A stretch of DNA of 64,000 nucleotides from Anthostomella pinea. Its lineage: Eukaryota > Ascomycota > Sordariomycetes > Xylariales > Xylariaceae. How positions within the stretch are numbered: position 1 is the stretch's first letter; every line of letters begins with the position of its first letter. The DNA is taken from NCBI GenBank assembly GCA_963556695.1, contig CAUWAG010000003.1:3348001-3412000 (forward strand), given 5' to 3'. The notes beneath the pieces are model-generated. The model ran no database searches, had not been told where the DNA came from, and saw nothing but the letters and a program-made list of their open reading frames with translations. The position numbers were made by a program, and so were the translations under genes. Of this stretch, positions 11,788 to 23,613 are shown one piece after another.

Positions 11788-12556
11788 GTTCCAACGGCAC
11801 CCGGGGTGTTCACTGTCCAGTCAAGCTGTTAGAAGACAAGCGGGAAGCGCACAGCGACAGGAAGGAATTTGGGGTAACACCACAGAGCGACCACGCAGGT
11901 TGATGGGACGCTTTGACAGTGAAATGGGATGCTCTTGATCAACAGATAGTGGCCTGCTCGACGATGTATTCTGTCTGTCTGTGACCCCCCCTTGCCCCCT
12001 CTGCCCCTGTCCTCTCAAGCTCCACGAGGACAAGGGCTGAGATGGGTGGCCAATCAGAAGCCTTTTGCCTAAAGCGGTAAAGCGCGTGGATATCCTCCGG
12101 AGTCCGTTAAATCCGCCGCCTTGTGGAGCCGGTGGACGAATCAGAAAGCTCTTGCTCGGATTGGATCGCATCCCGAGGTCCTCCGCCAACTTTGGAGGCA
12201 TGCCGTAACCGATGAACTGCACTATATGCTGCCTGAGGAGCGGGACACCTTACTTCCCAGCTCGGGTGGCCTGTCAGTGAAACGACGATACGAATCAGTG
12301 GCTGCCGCGATCAGGGATTGGGTCTATCTATGCCTCTTGTGGTCTTGCAATCATCAGCAATCTGCCATGGACCCATGGTGGACGCCAGAGGTTCTCGGGC
12401 ATTGGACCCGGCAGCTTTTCCGGGTCGCGGCGTGATGGGTATATAGTCATAGTCCTCTCCGGAAAGTTGGACGCTCTCATCTCACCAGCTTCTCCTCCTC
12501 TCTCCCCTCTTTCTCCCAGCACTACTTCTACATATCCAGCACGCAGCAGCTCCAGT
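11788..12556. promoter_or_regulatory. Divergent promoter region with TATA-like box
   Basis: This lies between the divergent transcription-factor-domain gene and the aldo/keto reductase. GTATATAG at 12439-12446 sits about 110 bp before the reductase ATG. A C/T-rich stretch (12478-12515) follows, common in fungal 5' leaders. I support no gene in this stretch. Confidence 0.4.
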
Positions 12557-13686
12557 ATGCCTGGCCCCCCTCCACTAGCTCCTGCCCTGCAGAGGAGCAT
12601 CGATGCCACCAAGGTAGACTACGTCAACCTGGGCCAGTCCGGCCTTCGAGTGTCTGTCCCGATCCTCGGCGGCATGTCACTTGGCTCCAAGGAGTGGGCT
12701 CCCTGGGTCTTGGACGAAGACGATTCGCTCCAGATCCTGAAAGCCGCCTACGATCGCGGTATCAACACCTGGGATACCGCTAATGCCTATTCGAACGGCT
12801 TGAGCGAGAAAGTCATCGGGAAAGCTCTCAAGCACTTTGGCATCCAGCGAGAGAAGGTCGTCATCATGACAAAATGCTTCATGCCCGTGGGGGAGGAGTC
12901 TAACCTCCATGTTCCTCCTCCCGTCGCAAGCCAAAGTGTTGATTACGTCAATCAAGCTGGTGAGTTGTCTCCTCCGGTATGACACACTTATGGCGCGAAG
13001 GTCTGACATGGAAATCAGGTCTGTCTCGAGGTGCGATCCTCAAAGCCGTGGATGCCTCCTTGAAGCGGCTTGACACCACCTACATCGACGTGCTGCAACT
13101 CCATCGCTTTGACGATTCCACACCCATCGAGGAGACCATGGAGGCATTGCACGACCTCGTACGCTCCGGCAAGGTGCATTACATCGGTGCGAGCTCGATG
13201 TGGGCGACGCAATTCGCCCAGATGCAGTTCGTGGCAGAGAAGAATGGCTGGACCAAGTTCATCAGTATGCAGAACTACTACAATCTCTGCTACCGCGAGG
13301 AAGAGCGCGAGATGATTCGTTTCTGCAAGGCGACCGGAGTTGGACTCATCCCCTGGTCTCCGCTATACTCCGGGCGACTTGCTCGACCGTTGAGCTCTAG
13401 CCGCACCTTGCGCTCGGACATGCCAAATCCACTCGATCCGACTATGACGGACGTGGACAGAGCGATTATTGCCAGGGTTGAAGAACTGGCGACCAAGAAG
13501 GGGTGGAAGATGAGTCACGTTGGTCTTATCTGGCTGCGAATGAAGGGAGCGATTCCTATCACTGGATTCAATTCGGTCGAGAGGGTGGAAGAAGCTTGTG
13601 AGCTGCGAGGGAAGACCTTAACCGATGATGAAATTCAGTATCTGGAGGAACTGTACGTGCCAAAGACAGCCAGGGGCAATTTCTGA
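12557..13686 (+). CDS. Aldo/keto reductase
   Basis: An NADPH-dependent oxidoreductase of the AKR superfamily, presumably cytosolic. Two exons, 12557-12959 and 13019-13686, are split by a 59 bp intron (GTGAGT...CAG) and encode 356 residues, normal for the family. The catalytic tetrad is visible: Asp in [10 protein letters not shown], Tyr in the same motif, Lys in VVIMTKC and His in [11 protein letters not shown]. The cofactor half has [31 protein letters not shown] and [14 protein letters not shown]. It resembles versiconal hemiacetal acetate reductase-like and yeast Yp1088w-type AKRs; the substrate cannot be told. The upstream in-frame TTG at 12467 is not an ATG, so 12557 is chosen. No polyketide cluster is next to it. 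Confidence 0.9.
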
Positions 13687-14068
13687 TTCAGCTTCAGGAA
13701 CACAACACCCTCAAATGAGCCGATAGGTCTGTCATATCTACTCATGGCCAGATGGCATGTTCTGATACATCCCAAACGATGGGTGTTGCCTTCGTACTGT
13801 AGGCTTCAAGCCATTTTGCACATCCACCTTAGATCTTAGATGGGGCAGGAATCAGATCTGTGCACCCACCATGTATTGACAGATAGGAACAAAGGGTCTC
13901 ATTGGCCTTCCGAAGTCCAGAAGGAATCGAAATCCACAGTAGCACCTATTCCTAACCCACACGCTGGGACGCTAAAATGAGATCGTATCCTCAACCCATC
14001 ATCGTCACATTTTCCCGTGAACTCGCACCACACAGCTTGCTCATACATACCCGGAGTCATTCGAAAAT
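13687..14068. other. Intergenic, no gene seen
   Basis: Short spacer holding the reductase 3' region and the promoter of the next gene. I see no clear motifs. Confidence 0.5.
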
Positions 14069-14726
14069 ATGACGGCAGCAGCATCCGGATACGACATGGC
14101 GGCCTACCTACTGGACCGAGCCAACATCCACGACACAATAGCCCGAATGGTGAGAGAGTCCACCACAGCCCTGAAGCCCCAAGCACACCAACTGACCCAC
14201 GTACCATCGCCACAGTGCCTTGCCTTCGACACCCGACAGCCCGACATGCTCGCCACCCACGTGTACACACCCATGGTCCACATCGACTACTCGCAGCTCC
14301 TCGACTCGACTGCCATGGACATCACGCGGGAGCAGTGGGCAGCGAGCCTGGAGCCCGTCTTCGACCAGTGGGATTCGAGGCAGCACGTCGTGCAAGACAT
14401 GCTGATCGAGCTGCCGCAGCCCGTCGGTGCCAAGGGCGGTGGAAGGCTGGAGAAGTGCAGCGTGGTCGGTATCGCGCTGGCTGTCGCGTACAGGAACGAC
14501 GCTGAGGCAAGCCTAGGATTGTGCTGCAACGGAACGGGGTGAGTTCCTTACCTGAAGCATGGTCATGGCGTGCTTTCGGTTTGAATGCTGCTGACTTGGC
14601 CTATAGGGTCGTTACGAGTTCGAGATGGTGCGGCTGAAGGAGCTCGAGGGGAGGGGGGAGAACCCGTGGAGGATCAGCAGCCAGAAGGTCGTCATGACGT
14701 ATCAGGAGATAGGGAACGACTCATAA
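14069..14726 (+). pseudogene. SnoaL-like domain protein with a frameshift
   Basis: Exons 14069-14149, 14216-14538 and 14607-14726 flank introns of 66 and 68 bp. The product looks like the fungal SnoaL-like (NTF2-fold) family: MAAYLLDRANIHDTIARM at the start, YTPMVHIDYSQLL, then SRQHVVQDMLIELPQP, and a C-terminal RYEFEMVRLKELEGRGENPW with WRISSQKVVMTYQ. Exon 2 is 323 bp and does not keep frame: between RNDAEA and KPRIVLQRNG (about 14504-14508) one base is missing or two are extra. Without the shift all exon borders fit. It is a recent pseudogene or an assembly error. Reaction and substrate are unknown. Confidence 0.7.
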
Positions 14727-15689
14727 GGGCGAAGCTTGTCGAGCTGGATGGGAGCTGATATAGCCCATCCATTCGCCGGGAATCAGAGAGCTGCTTACCG
14801 GTAAAGTAGGCCCTCTTTCACCGGTTGAGAGTGCATTCAATACCCGAAAACCCAACAGTGGTACTAAGCGGGCGGCTTGTGATATCTGAAGTTGAGGGGG
14901 ATCACGAAAGCAGCTCTAGGGCTCGACTGGCTATCACGAAGACGTTCAAAGTTGTAGCCCCAGGAGATTTTAGGCTCCAAGGGGTGCTGTTGGGGGGGAA
15001 GGGGGGGGGGGGGGGGGCGGTTGCTGGAGCTTTAGGGGTTGTCTGAATAGTTTCTTGGACTTTACGGTGGGGTCAGTTATCTTATACTTGTAGTAAAGAT
15101 CCAGAGATCAAATCAAATCGCAGTAACTGTTCAGAATGCGTCGAATGCAACGGCGGCAAGTAATGATTGCGGGTGTATCTAAAGCAATGGCGTGGTTGTG
15201 TAATTGTTATCCAGGTATTAATGAATGTGTCATGCTCACCCAGCAGCAAAGACAATGTGCCGCAGCTTCGCTGAGTCTCATGAAATCGAAGTTGGTCGCA
15301 TCCTCGTCTCCTTCGTTGTCCGAGTCCTCAGTCCGCCGAGGCAAACCCTAAACTGAGCCTTTGCTGCCAAGATGAGTGCTCATGACGCGTGCAATGTATT
15401 GCATGGACTCCGCATACATTGCGAACAACTTGAAAGTCAACTCTACAGGCTGCCAATTAGGCACAATGATCCCCAAATCGTGCTAGGCTACCTGTGCAAC
15501 CCTCTCTAAACAGGCCGCACAGCCATGGAAGAGACTGAGTACATCATCCTCTTTGGTGTCGCGGATCACCGAAAAACGTAGGTCGTTTGGACTCAGGCCA
15601 CGAAGTTGGATTTCCTTATCCAGCGTCGGTAGCTTTGTTACCAAAAGGTTCTGCTGTCTAGAAAATTGCGCGGAAGTGGTTCTGAATCC
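14727..15689. other. Intergenic with a long G tract
   Basis: A near-pure guanine run lies at about 14993-15017, just before GGCGGTTGC. Otherwise I see no gene. A short frame at 15136-15351 has no recognisable protein features. Confidence 0.4.
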
Positions 15690-17112
15690 TCATGTATTGG
15701 GCGTGCAACGGGAAGTCTTAGTCATACCGCACTCTTCAACATAGTTCCTGGGCATGACAGACTCGTTCCTTATCTCGACCATGAGTCCGATGGGTTTCTT
15801 CGCCCTGATCGCTTTCATCTTTAGCTTGATCAAGGGGTCGTCAAGTATGTCCTTTATGCCATTCATTGCCCACTGAAGGATACGGGCTTGGGCTGCGCCC
15901 CAGTTGCTCCGTGCGTTGTTGTGGCGTAATATCCGTTTCTCAGGGGTCTTCAACATCCTGAGTGATTCTGTCGTTTTCGCAGTCCGCTGGGCAAGAGCCA
16001 TCTGCGATCTTCGTTTGAGAATGCGGTGGGCATCCAAGAAGATCTGCATGGCAAAGACGGCACCAAGCTTCAAGTGTTTAGAGCTGACTAGGTTTTCGAC
16101 TTCGTGTGTGATGGCATTCATGACAGGAAAGGAGGAAGAGTGTCTGGGCCAAGAACGAGCTCTACAACGGAGTCAGTTCCTGGGATCCTGTCTTTGGCCC
16201 GGAACGCGGCGAGGAGCTTGGAAGTTTAGCATAGTGTAGCATAGTCGAATGCTCCCGAGACGCGGTTCTCTCTAAGAGCGAGTCGACCTGAGCTCCGTCG
16301 TCTGAGAAAGCGTAACGGAGGATGTCTCTCATCTCGCTCTGCTCGATTTGAGGTGTGTCCATCGTGACTATGATTGATCAGTTGAATTATGTTATAGAGA
16401 ATTTTGTTAGGGTATTAACTTACTTCGTTGAGCAGGTATTGAGCGAACCGGTTAGCCATCTCCTGATACCTGCCGGTGATTGCTTCTTCGTCGGCGGTAT
16501 CCATCCAAAGGGCAGTCAAGGAAACGTCATTCCGGTGAACTCCTTGATGATGTGGGCGTAAGGGTAGGTATATCCTTCTGAGAACAACTGCGCCAAAATG
16601 CTGTCACAAACCCCAAGGTTCTTGGCATGGGCCGGCAAATTCAACTCGGATGAGGCAGTACTGAGGTACCGTAGGAGCGTATGTCGTAATCGCTCCTTAT
16701 GGTATCGAACGACGTCGATGCTGGGATTTACTAACATGGCGAAGGCTACCGGATCTAACTTGCCCTCGGCATACTGACTGATAAGCGGATGACATGTTCG
16801 TAGGATCAGCTGTGTGCTATGTATGACGGACTTGAAGGTTTGTAAAGCTTCGTCGAATGAAGGCGGGAAGTCGGCCTCCACCGTATTCGAGGGAACGAGA
16901 GTTGCATGGTCTGGCTGTGCCAGCAAGGAACTTTATCGCACTGCGCTGTGTGCAGTCTCACCATCTCATCAGGACCCTCTTATCCAGTTCCAGCCTCGGA
17001 CTCTCTTCGGAGTCAGACAGGAATCAGACGCGGAACCAGTATCGTCGTCACTTCCGCTGTCACTTCCGCTGGATATTTCGATGGTAAACTGGACAGTGCC
17101 GAGGCGCGACAT
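15690..17112 (-). pseudogene. Unrecognised fungal gene, several frameshifts
   Basis: A string of protein-like pieces lies on the minus strand. An N-terminal exon from ATG 17112 is rich in Ser/Asp/Gly. A 130-residue helical block follows at 16926-16516 (SFDEALQTFKSVIHSTQ, DPVAFAMLVNPSIDVVRYHK). A block ending MANRFAQYLLNE is followed by a GTAAGT...TAG intron at about 16366-16414 and VTMDTPQIEQSEMRD. Next come KLLAAFRAKDRIPGTDSVVE and MNAITHEVENLVSSKH through 15690. The pieces need at least three single-base frame changes (near 16520, 16230 and 16121) and run into an early TGA near 16975. This pattern fits a decaying gene of a large Pezizomycotina family, perhaps DUF6604-like, but I cannot confirm the family. 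Confidence 0.45.
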
Positions 17113-18552
17113 TATTCCATAGAAGACCGCGTCTTAATCATTATTGCAATCCTCGTCGGTATCGCTTGAACTATCCAGCCGTAGGGGCTGGCGGAATCTG
17201 ACATTGGAAACCGGAGCTTCATGGCTGGAGTCATCGTTTTATCTGATGAACTTCAATGTCAGCAAACCGATCCAAGGAGGTATCCCAGCACATGTCGACG
17301 GCGGAATGTTTCGACGCTATGCCAAGAGACTCAAGACTGGTCGCGAGCCGCCCAAGAGTTCCGCATAGAAGTCCGAAACCGATATTCTGACAATATACTC
17401 CGACAAGGTACTTTGATAACGATATTGTATCTTTTGTAAAGCAAACATGAGTTAAAACTCGTCTAAGATAGTGCTTGTCGAGATTTTGTCATGCAACAGA
17501 CTGTGCCGAGCGGAGGTGGAACAACTGAGTTGAACGAGATGCCTAGCAAACAAGTTTCAAGTGAACCTTGATGTCATTCATTGTTTCTCAATGTTGAAGA
17601 AAGTAGGGTGGTTGGTGCCAGAGAAGAAAAAATAGCAACGGGTGTGCTTGACAGGTGAAAAGCTACCAGTGCTGTCCTAGGGGCAAAACTGGCATTGGCT
17701 CAAGGACTTTGTGAGCTATTTTTGATTCGTAAAATCGTCAACACGATGGAAATAGTGTTTGAGGCATCGTATATAACAGTAAGATTGTTTGAAAGTCGTT
17801 TTGTGTATATTTCTCTCTGTCAGACAATATCAGTTGAAGAGACCGAACTGTCTTTTCCCCAAGGAGTCAACTGAACTTCAGGCAGCACGATGCCTTGGAC
17901 AGAAAACCTTAGAACAGCACTCATCATGCCCCGATGTCTCGCACCCTGTATATAGTGGCCACGGGGGAAGCCCGTTGGTTACAACATATAAGGTCATACT
18001 TGGGGTTAGATAAGAATACTACTACTCCTTTATTGGTCAAGACTTTAGGGTACCATTACATGCCGCAGCTCCTTTACTAGTAAGCAAGACGCCCTTGCTC
18101 GGTAGTATATTAAATATACAATCACCGAATCGTGAGCTATCCCGCATAGTTGGGTGAAAGCATAGATGAAAGAATTGCCCATTTTAGGTTCAATCTCAAA
18201 TTGAGCTGGTGAGCTCCTTCTTATATGGGGAGCTGCGCAGGGACAATCCCCTGTGCCTAGTCACGGCTATACCTTGCGACATGAGCCCAAGGAGCAATCA
18301 CTTTAGAGCAATAAGCACTACTTAGAGCAGCCAACATTTGACGCATTTTAAACAGCCATTACAATGTAACTTTGATTTTCCTGTTTTGTAAGGCGTACAA
18401 GATACCGCCGCTGTCATCCGGCCACACTTTCGTAAATCATTCTACTTAAACTAGAGCGATATTTGCAAAGGACTGCGGTATGTAAGAGTAGGCTGCAATA
18501 GAAGACTTTGAGAAAATCGCACAAGGTCTAGGATGTTCTGGTTCACTTCTGT
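17113..18552. other. Non-coding stretch, possible LTR remnant
   Basis: No gene is supported. Sequence around 17935-18060 (GTATATAGTGGCC, then ACTACTACTCCTTTATTGG) has the look of a retrotransposon LTR end, but I find no second copy in the window. Confidence 0.35.
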
Positions 18553-18835
18553 CGAGAGAACGTGGCGATCTCCTGAACGACCGTATTCGGTGCGACTCTC
18601 GGTGTAGCTATCGTCGTCTTGGCGTCTGCTGCCGTACGACTGCTTCCCCTCGCTCTTGAACCCTCCAAGAAGGGAGCCACCAGTGGCTCCGAGGGCCCTC
18701 CAGGGCCGTCAGATTGCTCATCTCGTCCCACCAGATCCAGGAAGCTCAAACTGACCACCTACCTAATTAACCCTTAACGAAGTCAGAGAGGCCGCCGGTG
18801 ACGCCCTTGAAGATAGCGCCGGCTTTTTCGGTACA
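18553..18835 (-). pseudogene. Inverted fragment of the het-C 3' region
   Basis: Read on the minus strand, this stretch matches the intact het-C gene at about 36533-36790: GGCGCTATCTT, GGCCTCTCTGACTTCGTT, ACGGCCCTGGAGG, GGTGGCTCCCTTCT, GGAGGGTTCAAGAGCGAGG and AAGCAGTCGTACGGCAGCAG. It covers the junction between the conserved domain and the Gly/Arg-rich tail. It carries small indels and an insertion containing TTAATTAGGTAGGT in place of the CAGTCAGG part. It lies 18 kb from the source gene and in opposite orientation. Both ends stop abruptly, so it is a truncated duplicate. Confidence 0.85.
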
Positions 18836-18955
18836 GCAGGGCTTTCACGCAGTGGTATGCAGTGAACATCGTGGATTTGTGCAAGGTAACGTTACAACGT
18901 AGGACTAGGTACAGCTAATGTATGCAGCATTCCCACTGTGGCCTAACCTCTTCTC

Positions 18956-19986
18956 TCATGCGCCAAATCTGAAGGTGAGGCCTCTGATGCTTTCCCCAGA
19001 GTCCAGCATCTCGATATCGCACCGCACAACTTCATACTGCTCAGTTTTGAAGAAGCGAAGCTTGCCCTCGGATACTTCGTCTGTGACGAGAAAGGCTTGC
19101 CCGTCAACGACCCACGCTTCTGTATTGTTTGATGGGGCATCCGTCATCGCTCTGTACTTGCCTCCCCAGGCCACAAGAACACCGCCTCTCGTGCGAGCTG
19201 GCTGGAGTTGGGGACAAGTGCCTTCAGGAAGCTCGAGGACCCACGAGAGAATCGACGGCTCTGCCAACATCCCATAAAAAAAGTGCCACACCGGGTACTG
19301 GTTTTGCGCTGGTTTGATACTTGCGTCTGCTTCCGTGGCTCGATATTGCGGCAGTGTCGCGTCGATGCCGAGGAATGGCGCGAGGCTGATTGGCGATAAC
19401 TCCTTTTCCGCTTGAGTGATCCGGATGAAGATCGGCCGGTAGGTGGGTCGATTGTTCGTGAGCCATCTCACAATCGCGATCTTCGCTGTGCCGTCTATCT
19501 TGCAGAACGAAGCTTTGCTGCCCTCATCCTCGTCATGCGTATGCTCCAGTATGTCCTCGTCTTTCTGCAGCTTGCTTCCGCTAAGAAGCTCAGTGCTTTT
19601 GGCAGCCCAGCTGCGACCTTCACTTCCTCGGGGCTTGACAGCGGTCCATCCAGTTTGATCAAGTAGGTCGCACCTGGACGGCTGTGGCTAGATGGCGGTG
19701 GTATCGCTCTCTTCTGCTGTGTTCCAGTAGTGAGAAGATGCTCGTAGGCTTCACGGTCGTACCCATCCTGCTGCAGCGTTTCACGCGCTATGTCTTAAAG
19801 CTCGTCAGATACTCGGACGCAGGACTGGTCTGATCGGTGGGCTTCGGTCTTTTCTACCGCTTGCTCATGGCTGTATCTAAAGAGTTACTTCCACCGCTCG
19901 ACCGTGGGTAGGTCTGCCTGGTTGTCAAGGTTGTCGACTTGTGTCGCTTGGGCAGCTAGGTGCTCTAGCTCGGCTAGGACGTCCAT
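18956..19986 (-). pseudogene. AIG2/gamma-glutamylcyclotransferase-like, pseudogene
   Basis: Read from ATG 19986 the frame shows a short acidic N-terminus, a TAA at about codon 34 and a second TAA about 30 codons on. It continues through SRPGATYLIKLDGPLSSPEEV and then needs a frame change near 19580 to enter the long open frame ending at 18956. That frame has WLTNNRPTYRPIFI, SLAPFLGIDATLPQYR, the signature YPVWHFFYGMLAEPSILSWV, then GGVLVAWGGKYRAMTD and EQYEVVRCDIEMLDSG. This is the layout of fungal AIG2-like domain proteins, where YxxFYGxL binds the substrate. Two stops and one frameshift make it non-functional as read. Confidence 0.75.
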
Positions 19987-20702
19987 GGCATTTTACATCC
20001 GGGGATATGATGCAAATAGCTGAGATTTGACGCGGCGGCGGGAGGGAGGTGAATATGTGACAGCGGTGATGTAGGCAAGTGTTGATGTGTTGGCTGGGAG
20101 AGTTGAGGAACTGCAGTCATATCCGTGCATGCTCTCGCGACGACTCAGTCACACCGAAACCTTACCTGTGAGTCAGATTTGTGAAGTACGCCATAATACT
20201 CTCAGTTGAACATGCCACGGATAGTACACAATGGAACGATGTCGCTTGATTATCTACCTTACCTACCATCGTGACGATCAGAGCCACGTGGTCCACGCAG
20301 AACTCCGGCGAGCATATTCCCATGATCAGTACCTCTTGGGTGCATGGATGTACTTGGCTGGGTGGAAGATGTCGTTGGAGGACCGGGCATTCATACCACC
20401 GGGCAGGGCAGTGAGGATTGTGGCGGTGCGACATATGGCGCCTAATAAGCTCGGACCACAGATCGGGCCCTGGATTGAACCGATCATCTGGGCTACGTTA
20501 TCGCAAGCGCGAACCCTTATCATCCCTGTCCACCCGACGTCTTGTCAACCTGGAGGTGACGACAATGCACCTGCTCATACACATACTCGCACTCGACCAT
20601 TACGCAGAAGGTGGTTTGGCATATTTTTGTCTTCCTCGCTGCCTTGGGCTTCCTGGCCGATGGCTTGCTGTCTATAGGTGCCATTTCTTCATTGCCGTCG
20701 AG
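19987..20702. other. Intergenic / Ada3 promoter region
   Basis: The open frames at 20231-20677 and 20418-20702 are unsupported; the second is simply an upstream extension of the Ada3 frame. I see no repeat. Confidence 0.45.
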
Positions 20703-22973
20703 ATGCCTCCTGCTCCTAGCCAGAAGGGAACGGGCAAGAAGGCCTCCGGAGTCGTCCGCCAGCGCAGCCGCAATACGACGCCCATGTCTGGTCCACCGCC
20801 CAGCGCCAGTATTATACCACCTGTCGAGCTGCTCGAGACTGAATTCCTTGATCTTAAATTAGAGTCCATACGCAATATATCCTACGATGATCTAGTCGAC
20901 TCGAGCGCATCGAATGCCGTTATTCCCGACTCCAAATGCCTCGACGGCTTGATCAATCGCCTTGGCAAATTGAATGAGATTATTGAGCGACGTGGGACCT
21001 GGTGTGATAAAGGGATGCGCCTCGTTGCCGACCATAGAAAGAAACTATATGACGATATGGCCACTGGGAGTCGAAGAGATGAAAACCGTAGTGAGTGTCC
21101 CGAGGGCGAGAAGAGAGCCAACAAGAAGAAGAGGAAGGCGAACGATAACCTTGCACCTGGACACGTAAACATAGGTGAGCAGTGTCTCTTTCCTACAGAT
21201 CCCCTTGCTGTCGCATTGGCGTCGCGCCTGCTGCCGACATGCCTCTGCGAATGGAAGACGCGTTGCCGAGAAACACATGGTCAACCAAGTTCACGGATTC
21301 CCTGGGTCCCAAATACCTAACTGCCTACCTTTCACCTAGCAACTTGCGCACCTAAACATGTCTCTTACCCACGCCTGTTTGACGAGATACATCTTTGCAC
21401 TGCTGCATTTTCAATTTCCTTCATCCTCACCCCATCATTCACTACGAGTTGGCAAACACAACAGCTTGACTGATTGCCCGCCCACGCAGAACGCTCCTCC
21501 CCTTTGAGGGAAACGACGAATAAACCTCGCAAGCTATCGCGCGACAACGGGTCGACTAGTTCCTCGCTCTCCCCGGTCGCACCCGCAACACCTAGCGCAA
21601 TGGAGGTGGACGACAAGGCGAAGGTCGACAAGAAGACCGACGAAGATTCGAGCTCCGAGGACGAAGGCGCGCCTCCCCGTCGCGAAGCGCCACAGTTCCA
21701 AACCTTTGGCGCAGATCCATCCACCTTCCCCGATCCCACGGTTTACGAGATACGTGATGCGAAACCCGGAATATCGATTGACGAACTGAAGGAGCTGTAC
21801 TCTGTTGCCGTCTTTCCGAAGACAGATCTGGCAGATCAGATTGCTGGTGATCCGCCGGACAAGGACTTTAGTAGTGCGAAGCCCTCGAACCAGATCGGAT
21901 TCACCACATTCTCGACGTATGTCGAGCCATACTTCCGGCCGTTCTCTGAAGAGGATCTCACGTTCCTACGCGAGCGCGGTGATCGGGCTACTCCATTCGT
22001 CATGCCCAAACGCGGCAAAAGGCATTATTCAGAGATCTGGGCAGAGGAGGACAATGCGATGGCGATAGACTCGGCATCCCAGGGAAGGGACAAACTGGCA
22101 CCTAACCAAGCTCGTGGCACCATCGACAACATGGATGACGATGTCGCCGAGACGGATAAGCTGTCGGTTGGGCCTGTCCTTTCCCGACTACTGTCGGCCA
22201 TGCGCCCAGAGGCGCGCCCGCAGCCTAGCGAGGACAAGCCGATGACCAATGGAATCATTGGCGACACCGAACCCAAGGAGGAAGTTAATGGTGACTCGAC
22301 CGCAGGCGCACCTGGCGAGGACAGCAAGAGTATCCCACCTGCCTCGTTCATGACGGAATCCTCTGGCGAGGCGTGGAAAAGGGCCACGCACCCGAAGCTA
22401 GATTACTCCCAGGTAGACGAGCGCATCAAGCAAGAGCTCCGTCACATTGGGTTTCTACCGCAGGAAGGCTTCGAAGGCGACTACGACGGTCATTTCGACG
22501 ACGAAGTTGCGGCCCGTCTGCGCCTCTTGCAAGACCGTCTTCGTGATCAGATGCTCATCAACGGCGCACGCAAATCCCGGATCACCGAACTGGTTAAGGA
22601 ACGCATGGCTCACCAGGAGTACCAGACAATCCTCGAAGACCTTGACACGCAAGTCCAAGGGGCCTACTTGAAGCGCACCCGGACCATGGGCAAGAGCAAG
22701 AAGGCAAAGCGCCCAGGCGGTGCGGGCGGAGGAAACAGTGCGTCAGCAGGTGCTACGGGCATGGCACGACCAGGCATTGGCGACGTGACGAAGACGTTGA
22801 TGGAGCGCCGACGCCGATGGATAGAGAACATCGGCACGGTGTTTGACGACGAGAACCTCGGCAAGGTCCCGCGCGCGACGAATCCCGACAGCACCATCTT
22901 CAAGTCACAGATCATAACAGATCTGCTGAAGAAGGAGCGGCTGGCATGGGATGAAGAGGTCGAGGAAGAGTAG
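20703..22973 (+). CDS. NGG1: SAGA complex subunit Ngg1/Ada3
   Basis: Ada3/Ngg1 links Gcn5 and Ada2 in the histone acetyltransferase module of SAGA/ADA, in the nucleus. Exon 1 (20703-21174) and exon 2 (21490-22973) are joined across a 315 bp intron (GTGAGC...GCAG) and give 651 residues, typical for filamentous fungi. The N-terminal part has [20 protein letters not shown] and a basic KRANKKKRK stretch. The middle has [20 protein letters not shown], the [20 protein letters not shown] motif and [19 protein letters not shown]. The C-terminal Ada3 domain contains [41 protein letters not shown] and a final [15 protein letters not shown] segment. Linkers are acidic and Ser-rich. The intron is longer than its neighbours', but phase continuity supports it. 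Confidence 0.9.
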
Positions 22974-23270
22974 GGTCATCAGCGTTATTCTTCATCTACC
23001 TTGCGCGCTTCCGTTTACGATGTTCATAGGGAATGGTGGGTGGTCATTTCTAGAGATACCAAAGGCGGCGTTGGAAGGAGTTCATTTCTTAGGAAACGAA
23101 AGGGGGTCGCAAACCTGCGGACGGCCACATCCACGGCAAAGGGCAGTCTTTCTGAGCTATTGCTTGACTGTATAATATGTAGCTGATATCGATGAATTCC
23201 AGAAACCAGGTACATTATTGCAATCCCTCTGCCTCTCTTTATGGGTATGATGTTCTTACTCCTGTACCCT
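22974..23270. other. Ada3 3' region
   Basis: Trailing sequence of the Ada3 gene; I see no gene or repeat. Confidence 0.4.
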
Positions 23271-23366
23271 TTTACACTGGACCCTCATAAGTCTCCGTAC
23301 CCTCCTCATCCCTAAGCGAAAGGTGCGTTTATCATCAACAGAATAAGCACGCTGGAATAAGCATCG
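23271..23366 (+). repeat. MITE family C, left half
   Basis: Starts TTTACACTGGACCCTCATAA followed by GTCTCCGTACCCTCCTC, matching the terminal inverted repeat of the copies at 27826-28020, 32980-33193 and 50892-51111. It then carries the paired internal motif GAATAAGCACGCTGGAATAAGC. No right-hand terminus is found, so the copy is truncated. Confidence 0.6.
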
Positions 23367-23424
23367 AAGATGACGTTATAACTATGAGCTCTTGACCTGC
23401 CATATCGAGATCCCCTGAGGTCCG

Positions 23425-23576
23425 TTATCTGATCGATGTGCCCCGATAGCGGGGTAGTGGGCTAACCTTAGCATCAACGACCCCCACGTGTGATGGTTAA
23501 GGTAGGTTTCCCGCAATCAAGACCATGTTGCACAGTTGCATACTCCTACGTAAGGTTGAGTAACCTCGTGAGATAG
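23425..23576. promoter_or_regulatory. Three HGATAR sites upstream of urease
   Basis: TTATCT at 23425-23430 (reverse AGATAA), CGATAG at 23444-23449 and AGATAG at 23571-23576 fit the HGATAR target of fungal GATA factors (AreA/NIT2). They lie 38-190 bp before the urease ATG. Nitrogen regulation of urease is plausible but inferred, since such short motifs also occur by chance. Confidence 0.4.
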
Positions 23577-23613
23577 AAATAAGAGGCAAAGTAGCCTTGA
23601 AAGTGCGTGAAGA

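Noticed and set aside
12121..12435. A 104-codon + frame upstream of the aldo/keto reductase
   Set aside because: Lies in the divergent promoter region and has no recognisable motif; the reductase starts at the ATG at 12557.
20231..20677. A 148-codon + frame before Ada3
   Set aside because: No protein-like features and it overlaps the 5' leader of the gene.
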